Below are positions 54,216 to 64,000 of a DNA stretch of 64,000 nt, one piece after another. The DNA is from Rebecca billardiae RCC1528 (Eukaryota; Haptophyta): contig OZ251238.1 in assembly GCA_965240325.2 (NCBI GenBank), positions 1,240,001-1,304,000 of the forward strand, in the 5' to 3' direction. Under the pieces are notes generated by a model that saw only the letters and a program-made list of their open reading frames with translations, had not been told where the DNA came from and made no database searches. The translations under genes were made by a program, and so were the position numbers. Each line of letters opens with the position of its first letter. Positions within the stretch are counted from its first letter, which is position 1.

Positions 54216-55479
54216 GATGGTTCTGCAGTACAGTAGTGCAGTCTGCACGCACTTTGGACCAGGTTGGTGGTGGGCGTTAGGCTGTCCGACTCTACACTGC
54301 TGTGCGGACAGGCTAGGTGGGCGTCATTCAGGCCGGAGTGTGATGATGACGATGGTGGTGAGGTTCGACGACGACGGATTGACGGCGGAAGTTGACTCCG
54401 GCGCTGGGCAAGGGAGTGAGTCGCGCTGGGCGAAGACGAGATGAAGCAAGCATCCGACTGCTGTGCCAGCGCCGCACGCGCGGAGCGGGCGCCACTGCAG
54501 CTCCTCACCAGCGAGACGACGCTTCGCGCGCACCCGGCGTGCAGGCACAGCCCGCCCTGGAGCAGCCCGCCGAGGCGGACCTTGGGCAGCAGCCCTACAT
54601 GCAGGCCGGCACACGCGGTGGGGTGGCACCTATGCCGGCCCCAGCCCGCAAGCGCAAACAGCCGGACGCCCCGGCCCTCGCCGCTGGTGAGCCAGCGAAC
54701 CCTCCGGGCAACAGAACCCTGCCGCCGGCCTTGAGGCCGACACGCCATACCGGGGCACATATCACCTGAGGGCCAGGCCTTCTGTGTGATAAGCTACCCC
54801 AGTCATGCCGCTTGATACACGCCTTCCCCAACCGACAGTGGGGCTCCACGTTCCTTACTACATCCTCATCCTGTCGGCGCGCTGTTGCATCGGCGCCTAG
54901 TCGGCGAGTTCGGACGACGACGTTTTGTGGACGACGGTGGGGCGAGGACGACGGGCGCTGGCGCGCCGCGAGGCGGCCGCAGCCCTCATCCAGGCCTCGC
55001 AGGCGGACGGCTGAACGATTTTTCCGGCGGCGCTGCCATCGGCGACGGCTTCATGGGCGGTGACCGTTGGCGGGCCGCGTCAATCTCGCCTTAGCCTGAG
55101 CTGTGTGCGTCTCTTATTCTTAGTACACTGTACCCCGCCATACGGTCATTGAATCCGAAAGTATGTACATCACAGTAGTACTGTTCTCGCCTGCTGCCTG
55201 AGCTGTGTGCGTGCCTGTGCAGCTGTGTGCGCGCGTCTCTTATTCTAAGTCAACTGTCGTAGTACTACCGTATATACGACTATGGCCACGGGCGGAAGAA
55301 CTGCGTGCTGCGGTAGATTGGAGCGTCGGCATGCGCGCGCGCACCGCGCCGCTGCAACGCGCACCGCGGCACCACACTCTGTCCACAGCAGACACAGTGA
55401 CAGCTCCTCGTCGATGCGTGGCGGCCAGCTCGGCCGCCCGAGCGCGGCGGCGCGCGCGCGCGCGCGCGAGGCCCGGCCG
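54216..55479. other. Intergenic region with dispersed repeat
   Basis: Contains the repeat copy at 54908-55131, a further partial copy of its end around 55185-55250 (TGTGTGCG...GTCTCTTATTCT), and a CG-alternating run at 55440-55470. No gene seen. Confidence 0.5.
54908..55131. repeat. Dispersed MITE-like repeat (copy B)
   Basis: Matches 9780-10000 closely, from GTTCGGACGACGA through GTGGACGACGGTGGGGCGAG to GTGCGTCTCTTATTCT. The inverted right arm present in copy A is missing, though a short end fragment reappears at 55185-55250. Confidence 0.85.
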
Positions 55480-56817
55480 TCAGCACCCCTCGATGCACCC
55501 CTCGACCGCGAGCGCACGCACCGCGCGGTGCAGCTGGCCGCCGGGGTCGTGCCGCGCCCACCACGCGTCGTCCAGCTCGGCGAGGTGCGCCACCAGCCAG
55601 CGCCCGACCGCGCCGACGAGCGCGTCGCCCGCCGCGCCGCCCGTCTCGTGCCCCGCGCGCAGGCAGCCGAGCGCCGCCGCCGGGCTCAGCGCCGCCGCCG
55701 CGCACTGCGCGAGCGCGGCCGCGGCGTCGTCGCAGCCCCACAGCTGCGCGAGCGCGCACGCGCGCGCGCACTCGAGCGCGCCCAGCCGCCGCGCGTCCGC
55801 GCGCAGGCGGCCGAGCAGCGCCGCGCGCTCGGCGCCGCGGCGCGCGCGCTCGCAGCGCGCGGCGCTCTCCGCCGCGCCGCCCGCCGCCTCCGTGCCCGCG
55901 CCGCCGCCCTCCGCGCGCGCGCCGGGCGGCGGCAGCGCGCCGCCGCCGTACACGAAGCGGAGCAGGCCGAGCAGCGCCGCGCGCGTGCGCACGCACGGCA
56001 CGCGCACGCGCGCGGCGCGCGCCTCCGCCCACCGCGGCGCCGCGCCGCCCGAGCCGCCGCCCGCGCGTCCGAACATGAGCGCAAAGTAGGGGCAGAGCGC
56101 GGACAGCACGCGCCGGTGTGCGGGCACGGCCGCGCCCGCCTCCTCCGCCTCCGCGCCCGCCCCCTCCGCCCCCTCCGCCCCCTCCGCCTCGAGTCGCCCG
56201 GCCGGCAGCAGCAGCACATCTGCACCGCACGCGTCGCCCGCGCGCCCGGCCAGCGCGGCGGCGAGGGGCTCGAGCGCGGGCGCGGGCGGCGAGGCGCGCG
56301 CGCCGCCGTCGGCGGCCGTCGGCGGCTCCTCCGCGCCCGCCTCGTCGTCATCGCTCTCCACCCCCGCGCGCGCGAGCGCGGGCACCGCCGCCGCCGCGCC
56401 GACCGCGCGGATGGCTGCGCTGAGGCGCGCCCCCGCGCAGCCGCCGGGCGCGCCGGTGCGGGCGGCGCACGCGCGATCGTCGGCGCCCTCGCAGCCGCAC
56501 GGCAGCGGCAGCCACACCGTGCCGCGCGCCGCCCACGCCCACAGCGCGCGGTACGCCGCGGGCGCGTCCGCGCCGCCGCACTCGGCGCGGACGCGCAGGG
56601 CGCCGCCGCGCGCGGGGCGCGCGCCGTCCGCGGCCGCGCGCGCCGCGAGAGCGGCCGCCCACTGCGGCGCCCGCGCGCGCAGCACGGCGGAGAGCATGCG
56701 CACGCGCACCACGGCTGCGCGTGCGCCCTCGCCCTCGCCCGTCGGCACGAGCAGCACGAGCCGAGGCGGCAGCGGCGCGCCATCCGCGCGCGCGGCCGCG
56801 CGCCACGGCTGCGCGCC

Positions 56818-56850
<33 letters not shown>

Positions 56851-58737
56851 CTCGTCGTCGTCGTCGTTGTCGCTGTGCTCGCGCGCGAGCGCGTCGCCCA
56901 CGTCCGACGGCGCGCCGACCACGCCGAGCAGGCGCAGGCACGCCGCGGCGGCGGAGGCGGCGCGCGCGTCCGCGCCGTCCGCGCGCGCCGCCCAGCCGCG
57001 CAGCGCGGCCACCAGCGGCGCACTGCGCACGCGGCACGGCGCGTGCGCGGCCGCGGCGCGCAGCAGCGCGCCGCCCGCGTCCGACGCGCCCGTGCCCGCC
57101 CCGAGCGCTCGCACGGCGGCGCGCGCGCACTCGCGCGCGAGCGCCGCGCGCGCTGCCGGGCCGAGCGCGCGCGCCGGCGCCACCGCCGCCGCCGCCTCCG
57201 CCGCCTCCGCCGCCTCCGCCGCCACGCCCGCGCGCGCGGCCGCGGCCGCGGGCGCGGGCGCGGGCGCGGGGCACGCGGCCGCGGGCACGAGCGCGGCCAG
57301 CAGCTCACAGAGCGAGGCGCGCACGCCGCGGTTGGGGTGCTCGCGCGCGCCGTCGGCGGCGCGCGCGGCGAGCGCGGCGCCGCCGCCCGCGCGCACCAGC
57401 GCCTCCGCCCACGCCACCGCCTCCGCGCGCGCGCAGCCCGCGCGCGCGCGCGCGAGGCCGGCGAGCGCGCGCGCGGCGCCCTGCTGCGCGCGGAAGGGCA
57501 AGGCGGAGGCGGAGGGGGGCGCGGCCGGCGCGCCCTCCGGCGCGGCGGACGGCGGCGCGTGCGCGAGCGCGGCGCAGAGCGCGCGCGGCAGCGCGCCCGC
57601 GTGCGCCGCCCATGCGCGCGCGCGCGCGCCGGGTGGCAGCGCGCGCAGCTCGAGCACCGCCGACAGCGCCGCCGCGCACGCGCCGCCGGGGCCGCGCGCG
57701 CGCGCGCCGCCGCGCGAGCGCGCGCCGCCCAGCGGCGCCGGGCTCGCCGCCGCCGCGCCGTGCGCGTCGGCGTCGTCGGCGTCGGCGCGCGCGCGTGCGG
57801 CGGCGTCGATCGTGGACGCGAGGAGGCGGAGCACGTCCCATGCCCACGCCGGAGGCTCCGCCGCCGCCGCCTCCAACCCGCCGCCTCCGCCGCCGAGCTC
57901 GGCGGCGGCGCTCGCGGCGGCGGCGGCGCCGCCGCCGCCGCCGCCGTCGGCCGCGGGCGCGTCGCGCGCGCACCACAGGCGGCACAGCGCGGCGGCGGCG
58001 GCGAGCGCGTCCTCGGACGGCGCGCCGGCGCCGCCGTGCGCGCTCGCGCGCGCCAGCGCACCGCGCACCAGCCCCGCCAGCGCGCCCTCGACGCCCGCCT
58101 CGCGCAGCGCGGCCGCGCAGCCGTCGCAGCGCGCGAGCGCAGACGCGAGCGCAGCGCCCTCGGCCGAGGCGGCGCGCGGCGGCGGCTCGGCGCCGGCGGG
58201 GTGGGCGCGCGGGCTGCGCGCGGGCGCGCCGGCGGGCGCGTCGCTCTGCTGCGCGAGCAGCGTGCGCGCCGTGCCCGCGAGCTCCGCGCACAGCTCGCGC
58301 GCGCAGCGCCGGGCCGCCGCCTCGGCCTCGGCCCGGGCCGCGGCCTCGGCCGCGGCCGGCGCGGCCGCGCCGGCGCGCGCGGCCGCGCTCGCGTCGCGCG
58401 CGCCGCCGAGCGCGAGTGCGAGCTGGCACCAGACGGCCGCGTCGGCGCGGCTCGGCGCGCACCCGGCGGGCACGAGCCAGCGGTGCACCCCGCGCTCGCA
58501 CAGCGCCACCGCCTGCGCCGCGCTGCAGCTGCCGACGAGCGCGCGCAGTACGGACAGCGCGCACACGCGCAGCGCGCCGGGCGCGCAACCGCCGCCGCCG
58601 CCGTTGCCGCCGCCCGCGCCGCCGCCGCCGGGGAGGACGAGCGGCCTGAGCGCGCACAGCGTGCCGTCGAGGTCGGCGAACGCCACCTCGCGCACCGCCT
58701 CGAACAGCCGCGAGCCCGCCGTCGCCCCGCCCCGCCC

Positions 58738-58786
<49 letters not shown>

Positions 58787-59364
58787 GGTGCCAGGGGCGC
58801 GGGCAGAGGCGCGGCGCGCTGCCCGTCCACGGCGAGCGCTTGCTCGAGGAGGAGGCCGAGGGTGAGCACGGCGTTGGCGCGCACGACGTGCGAGCCGACG
58901 CGGCGCATGCTCGCCGCGAGCACGCGCACGCTCGGCTCGTGCTCCGCGAGCGCGAGCGCGAGGCGCGGCGCGAGCGCGAGCACGGCCACCGCGCTCGACG
59001 CTCGCACCGCGACCGTGTCTGCGGCGCGCGCGGTGTCGCCGAGGAGCACGGGCAGCAGCCGGCCGTCGAGCGCGCGGGTGAAGGCGTCGATCACGCTCGC
59101 GCCCGCGCGCAGCCGCACCGTGAGCCACGAGAAGCGCTCGAGGTGCTCGGCGGCGTGCGCGCGCTGCCCGCGCGCCGCCAGCTGCGCGGCCGCGCGCAGC
59201 AGCGCGGCGGCCTCCTGCGCGTGCATGCCGGGGAACGTGCCGCCGTGCGTGCTCGACGCCTCGCGCTCGAGCGCGCAGCGGCAGCGGAACGCGCCGGCGA
59301 CGCCGCCCACGCCGCACGCGCGGCAGCTCTCACCCGCCACCTCCGCCGCAAGGCCGGGCGCCAT
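55480..59364 (-). CDS. ARM-repeat and BTB/BACK protein, ARIA-like
   Basis: A 1,294-residue single-exon protein from ATG 59364. It opens with a small Cys cluster (CRACGVGG...CRCALE), then several hundred residues of Ala-rich helices that read as ARM/HEAT repeats (VIDAFTRALDGRLLPVLLGD, ASSAVAVLALAPRLALALAE). The C-terminal ~230 residues form a BTB domain (HRRVLSALCPYFALMFGR, then ALLGLLRFVYGG) and a BACK-like helical region (CARACALAQLWGCDDAAAAL). ARM plus BTB is the order of plant ARIA/ABAP1, and BTB proteins usually serve as CUL3 ubiquitin-ligase adaptors; the role here is inferred. Triplet repeats encode poly-Asp (56819-56869) and poly-Gly (58744-58783). Composition is extreme (Ala/Arg), so domain edges are approximate. 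Confidence 0.65.
56819..56869. repeat. Coding (GTC)n repeat
   Basis: Triplets read on the minus strand as ~15 consecutive acidic residues in the ARM-BTB protein. Confidence 0.9.
58744..58783. repeat. Coding (GCC)n repeat
   Basis: Triplets read on the minus strand as a poly-glycine run in the ARM-BTB protein. Confidence 0.9.
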
Positions 59365-59474
59365 GGCACAGATTCTCGCGCGAGAAGCGTGGCACTGTGA
59401 CTGAGTCTCCTGGTCGCGGCGTCGTAGGTCGTTGGCCAACCAAACTCGACGACGAGCGATTTGGGTCGCCTGCC

Positions 59475-60098
59475 ATGGCTCTGGGCAGGGCGGCGGCGTG
59501 GAAGCCCTGGCACAGCCACCTGGGTCACAAGCCGGAGTGGTGGGCAACGCGTGCCGCTCTGCCAGGAGGGGGCGGCCCCGCCACGCAGCCGGCGGCCTCG
59601 ACGGCGGCGCGCTCGGCGGCGCGCGGCCGGCGCGCGTGCCCGATGCCCGCCCCGAACGCCCCGCCGCCCGCCGCGCCCGCCTCCGGCCTCGACACGCTCA
59701 ACCGCCGGCTGGTGGGCATGGGGTACGACATGCACGCGGTGTGCGCGGTGCTCGAGGGGCTCGAGCTGGGCAGCACGATCTTCAACTACACGGACGAGGA
59801 CCTGGGGCGCGCGGTGCAGGCGCTTGACGAGCACGCCGCGCCGCACGCCGCACCTCGCGAGCGCGCGCCCCGCGCACACCACGCCGCCGCGCCGCCGCCG
59901 CCGCCGCCGCCGCGCGCGGCGCTGCCGCACCTGCGGGACAAACTCGCCGAGCTCGGCTGCGAGGCGGAGGCGGCGGAGCGCGCGGTGAGGATCCTGGAGC
60001 TGCGCAGCCCGCACGAGTACACGGAGGAGGACGTGGTCCGCGCGTTCGAGTTTGTGCAGGCCCTGCGCGCCGCGGACGCGGCGGACGACGCGGCGGCC

Positions 60099-60136
<38 letters not shown>

Positions 60137-61553
60137 CGAGCCGCGGCTGCAGACGCTGAACGCGGTGCTCGTGTCGTACGGGTACAGCGCGGACGACGTG
60201 TACGACGCGCTCAGCGCCATGGGCCACCGCAACCCGTTCGCGTACTCGGACGCAGACGTGGAGGCGGCGGTGCAGCAGCTGCAGCGCATGCGCGCCGCGG
60301 GCGCGCGCCCGCCCGGGCTGGGCGGCGGGTCGGGCGCGCCGCCGGCGGAGCCCGCGGCGGCTCATCGCGGCGCCCCCGCGCCCCCCGCCGCCCCCGCCGC
60401 GCCGCCGAGCCTCGCCTCCACCCTCGTCGAGCTCGGCTTCAGCGCCGCGCGCGCCGAGGAGGCGGTGGGCGCGCTCGGCCTGCCGGGCGCGGGCTGCGCG
60501 TGGGAGCACGAGCAGCTGAACGCGGCCGTGTCCTTCCTCACCGCGTCGCCCGCGCTGCGCACGGCGGGCTCGGCGACGCCGCCGCGCGCGGGCTTCGACG
60601 GCCTCGGCCCCGCCGCCCTCGACCCCGCCCACCACCCGCTCGCCCCCGAGCCGCTGCCGCCCTCCCCGCCGCTCGAGCCGCAGAGCGCGCGCGCCGCCCG
60701 GCTGTACGAGCCGGCGGGCGCGATGGGCAGCGGCGCGCAGAGCGACCACGACCTCTCGCTCTCGCTCTCGCTCGCGTTCGACCTGCAGGAGCGGGAGGAG
60801 GCGGAGCGGAGGCGAGAGGAGGAGGAGCGGGACGCCGAGGCGGCGCGCCGGCTGCAGCAGGAGGAGAGCGAGGCCGAGGCGCAGCGCCTCCTCAGCCAGC
60901 GCCGCGCGCGCGAGCTCGAGCTCGCCGCGCAGTTTCGGCTGCCCCCGCACTCGGAGCTGACCGCGGGCGCCGACGACTCGCTGTTCGACGGCGAGCCCGT
61001 GCGGCGGGGGGCGGCGTCGGGCGGGGCGCACGCGACGGCGCACGCGCCGCACCCGCGCCCGCTCCCCGCGCCCCGCGCGCCGCACCCGCCCGCGCGGCCC
61101 AACGCCGACGCGGGCGTCGTCGTGATCGATGGCGCCAACGTCGGGTTTGCGTACGCGGACGCGCGCGGCTCGCGCGCCGCGCGCGGCGTGCCCGACTTTG
61201 CGGGCGTGCGCATCGTCGCGGAGTGGCTGCGGCAGAAGGGGTGGGAGCCGCAGGCGGTGATCCACGAGCAGTGGGACGGGTACAAGCGCGAGCAGCTCAG
61301 CGAGGACTCCCGCCAGGCCATCCGCTGGCTGCGCGAGCAGCGCATCCTCGCCATCACGCCCGCGCGCGTCGACGACGACCGCTTTGCGCTGCGGATCGCG
61401 TACGACCGCAACGGCTACATCGTGACCAACGACAACTACGACGTGCACGTGCAGGCCAAGCTGATCAGCGCGGAGTTCGTGCGCAAGCGCTGCTGCAAGT
61501 ACGCCTTCGTCGGCGAGAGCTTCTACCCGGAGATGGGCTCGCCGCTCGGCTGA
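59475..61553 (+). CDS. NYN-domain ribonuclease with UBA-like and UIM-like segments (Regnase/N4BP1-like)
   Basis: A 692-residue protein. The C-terminal ~145 residues are a Zc3h12a-type NYN/PIN nuclease: VVVIDGANVGFAYA (first catalytic Asp), FAGVRIVAEWLRQKGWEPQA, then DDDRFALRIAYDRNGYIVTN with DNYD (remaining acidic residues), and the family ending FVGESFYPEMGSPLG. All expected acidic positions are present, so it should cut RNA. Upstream are four ~45-residue repeats like UBA domains (LNRRLVGMGYDMHAVCAVLE, LNAVLVSYGYSADDVYDALS and others) and a UIM-like helix (LSLSLSLAFDLQE) in a charged coil. This suggests a ubiquitin-linked RNA-decay enzyme. No CCCH zinc finger is visible. The start could be 59475 or 59643. 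The ATG lies 110 bp from the divergent ARM-BTB start. Confidence 0.85.
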
Positions 61554-62618
61554 CGCGCGCGCGGCAGCGAGCGGCGGCGAGCGGCGGCGAGCGGCGGCGT
61601 AACGGCAGGCCGCGGCTGGGCGTCGGGCCAGGCGACATCCGCGGCTGCAGCTGCTGCTCACGCGAGCGGGGTTTGGGTCGACTCTGTGCGCAGCTCTCGG
61701 GCGCTGCACGCCCACGATGAGGGCGGCGCGCAGCGGCGCCTTGTGCCGGGCCAGACTGGCGGCAGCCGGACGGCCCGATGGCCTCCGCTCCCCGACGCGG
61801 CCGACGACGCAGGCGCAACTGCGGCGGTGGCGGGCGCAGGCTCGGAGCTGCGGCCCCGACGATACCACGAAGACGTCACCCCGCACACGACGCACGGATG
61901 GATCATCGTCGCGGCGCTTTGGAGTCATGCAAAGTCCACGGCCGCATGCACGTCGGACCGCGGCGGTACGGATTGAGACTACTGAGAGACTGCGCGTCTC
62001 ACGCCTGCGGCGCGGCCTGCGGCACTGCTGGCAGCTGCCTGAGCTGGTGCTGATGGCACCACCCTCAGTCTGACCCTCGAGGCGTTTCTGATACAGTCGA
62101 CGATCGTAGTATATATTATATTATTACGTCGTCGCATCAGTGACTATCCGCGAGAGTTGACACCAGCATATGACTATCTGACAAAGGCGGGCATCATCAA
62201 GCCTGGCAGCGGTGGCCGTGGGGGCCGGTGGCAGCAGCCTGGCAGCGCAGCGGCCGCAGGCGCAGCGCGCGAGCGCGGGCGCCGTAGACGTAGTCGCCGA
62301 TATATAGCGCGACGACACCGCTGCCTGCAGTGTCGTCGTGCGGCATCAGGCTTCGGCCGCCGCCATCATCAGCGACCGGGTGATCCGAACCGCCCGACGG
62401 CGACGACGTTCTCATCGCCAGTTGCTGATGCTCGCGACAGCACGCACGGCTGTCACACGCGCGGATGAGCAAGCATTGAGCCGGTCGTCACTCCGTCGTG
62501 TGCAGTCATTCGCCGGCCTGACAGGGCGGCGTCAGCGTGCGCAGGCCATCCAACCCACCTTGATGGTCATAGCCCTCGCGCCTGCCACTCGTAGTCGCGA
62601 CTGTGCCGCGAGGCGCGC
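61554..62618. other. Intergenic region
   Basis: Between the convergent ends of the NYN and COMM genes. Three tandem GCGAGCGGCGGCGA-like units follow the NYN stop (61565-61600). No gene recognised. Confidence 0.5.
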
Positions 62619-62870
62619 TCACATCGCCGCCAGCTCGAGCTTGGCCCTCTCGAGCGCGTGCAGCAGGGTGAAGAACTGGCTCAGCTCGAGCTCGACCACG
62701 TGCTCCTGCAGCGCCGCGGGGTCGTCCGCCGACGGTGCGCCCTCTGCGACGAGTCTTAAGCGGACGTACGTCGCGCCACTCACCTGCAGTTCCGAGGTGC
62801 TCGCCGTCACGCCGAACGCGTACTCCATGTCTACAAGGCGCGCTCGCGCCGAAGACGCCGGCACCGCCAT
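62619..62870 (-). CDS. COMM-domain protein (COMMD7/COMMD6-like)
   Basis: The C-terminal 73 residues (LVDMEYAFGVTASTSELQ, ATYVRLRLVAEG, VVELELSQFFTLLHALERAK) are a textbook COMM domain. They are closest to COMMD7, whose corresponding LVDMEW segment I recall but did not check. COMM proteins assemble into the Commander complex for endosomal recycling. An ATG at 62868-62870 would give an 83-residue COMM-only protein, about the size of COMMD6. Alternatively this is the last exon of a longer gene: a polypyrimidine-like tract and TGCAG acceptor lie at about 62920-62935, and the frame stays open upstream into a repeat. I cannot choose between the two. Confidence 0.7.
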   Translation of the reverse strand: MAVPASSARARLVDMEYAFGVTASTSELQVSGATYVRLRLVAEGAPSADDPAALQEHVVELELSQFFTLLHALERAKLELAAM

Positions 62871-62930
62871 GCTGGGCGTGCCAACTTCTCTTCCGCTCCC
62901 GCACGCGCTGCAGCCTGCAGGCCCAAGGGG

Positions 62931-64000
62931 AGTCAGGGTACAGCACGTCCAGTTGGGCTGCAGCTGGAGCTTGGGTCCAAAAGCTTCCCGCGGCGCAGCG
63001 GCACTCGCCGCCGCCGCCGCCGTCGAGGGGCGGTTGTGGCGCGCACGGCGTGAGCCGCTGCGGGCGCTGAGGTGCGCGCGACGGCGGCGCGCCCGGCGGC
63101 GCTGCTGTAGGAGGCCTCTGCCCTCCTCTCTGCCCCGCGCGCTTCGCTCGTCGTCGCCGTCTCCGCGCCTGCGACTCAGCGCGCACGCGAGCGCCGCACC
63201 GCCCGGCCGCCGGGGCAATCTCAGCCGTGACTGCGCATGTGCGTCGCGACCTGGTCGGCCCAGCGCGCGAGGCGCGTGTGGGCGAGGTAGGGCCAGTATG
63301 GGCGCGCGCCATGCCGCCTCTAGTAACCATCAGAGCGTACATCAGGAGACTGAGCACGCGTGTCTGGTTGGCCGCTTGGACTGTGTTCAAGCAATGCACG
63401 GGCCATCGTCGAGGCGATTTCGAGGCACTCAGTCAAAACGTCAGTTCCGCGCGCAGACGACCTGGACGAGAGCCACTGACGATGTATGTTTCGAACGATC
63501 ACAAAAGGCTCTGCAACTATGGCGTCTGTACGCCTACTGCCTCGATCGTGCACACTGACGTCTGCGCTTGGGTGCCACATGTTTGTCAACGTTGTCGACA
63601 GAGGTGCAAGGCCCGCGACATGCCCACCGGCGCAAGGTCGAGGCGGCATGGCGCGCGCCCATACTGGCCCTACCTCGCCCACACGCGCCTCGCGCGCTGG
63701 GCCGACCAGGTCGCGACGCACATGCGCAGTCACGGCTGAGATTGCCCCGGCGGCCGGGCGGTGCCGCGCTCGCGTGCGCGCTGAGTCGCAGGCGCGGAGA
63801 CGGCGACGACGAGCGAAGCGCGCGGGGCAGAGAGGAGGGCAGTGGCCTCCTACAGCAGCGCCGCCGGGCGCGCCGCCGTCGCGCGCACCTCAGCGCCCGC
63901 AGCGGCTCACGCCGTGCGCGCCACAACCGCCCCTCGACGGCGGCGGCGGCGGCGAGTGCCGCTGCGCCGCGGGAAGCTTTTGGACCCAAGCTCCAGCTGC
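62931..64000. repeat. Large inverted duplication of the dispersed repeat (copies 2 and 3)
   Basis: Copy 2 (62931-63474) matches the repeat at 44300-44854. Bases ~62960-63319 are repeated almost without change as reverse complement at 63641-64000, and the second arm runs off the window. The spacer is ~321 bp. The first arm begins ~60 bp upstream of the COMM-domain ATG. The geometry is strikingly like the inverted repeat at 6748-7851. Confidence 0.9.

Noticed and set aside
55282-59400. Two plus-strand frames of ~1,000-1,370 codons
   Set aside because: They are antisense to the ARM-BTB gene and almost entirely Arg/Ala or Ala/Ser; no start context or domain. The minus-strand frame has recognisable BTB residues.

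Overview
This is a GC-rich nuclear segment of a eukaryotic alga. Spliceosomal GT-AG introns, a flagellar gene (CFAP97/hemingway), a probable thylakoid-lumen protein with bipartite targeting, a secreted UFD1-like protein and a bacterial-type REC-LuxR regulator together suggest a flagellate with a secondary red-lineage plastid. A haptophyte fits best; a pelagophyte or other GC-rich ochrophyte cannot be excluded from sequence alone. No viral or organellar block was recognised. All calls come from reading the sequence and translations; no database search was run.

Layout: 1-749 is the 3' end of an MFS transporter. 750-5951 is gene-poor and holds a direct repeat, perfect hairpins and a 0.9-kb element with terminal inverted repeats (TIRs). 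5952-14795 carries CWC21 (-), a large inverted repeat, a sulfotransferase-like gene (+), a response regulator (+) and a divergent UFD1-like (-) / CFAP97 (+) pair. 16084-24954 carries three minus-strand genes: a membrane matrixin, a coiled-coil protein and a protein kinase. 27117-35940 is one five-exon gene for a predicted 2,748-residue tandem cyclic-nucleotide-type channel. 36311-38003 is a candidate DNA transposon. 38089-42093 is a divergent TTLL12-like (-) / XK-related (+) pair. 42094-45552 is repeat-rich, with perfect 80- and 84-bp palindromes made from a tRNA-like half. 45553-52332 holds DnaJ-TPR (-) and ABCG (+). 53499-61553 holds a plastid-lumen candidate (-) and a divergent ARM-BTB (-) / NYN ribonuclease (+) pair. 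62619-64000 holds a COMM-domain gene (-) and a second large inverted duplication.

Themes: neighbouring genes are often head to head with short shared upstream regions. All eight introns I can place begin GTGCG or GTGTG rather than GTAAG, and are short (92-192 bp) and packed with GC/CG runs. Intergenic DNA is full of inverted repeats: long near-identical arms, MITE-like arms and perfect palindromes. Two long inverted repeats lie just upstream of start codons. The genes are mostly unrelated housekeeping, signalling and trafficking functions, so nothing like an operon is implied.
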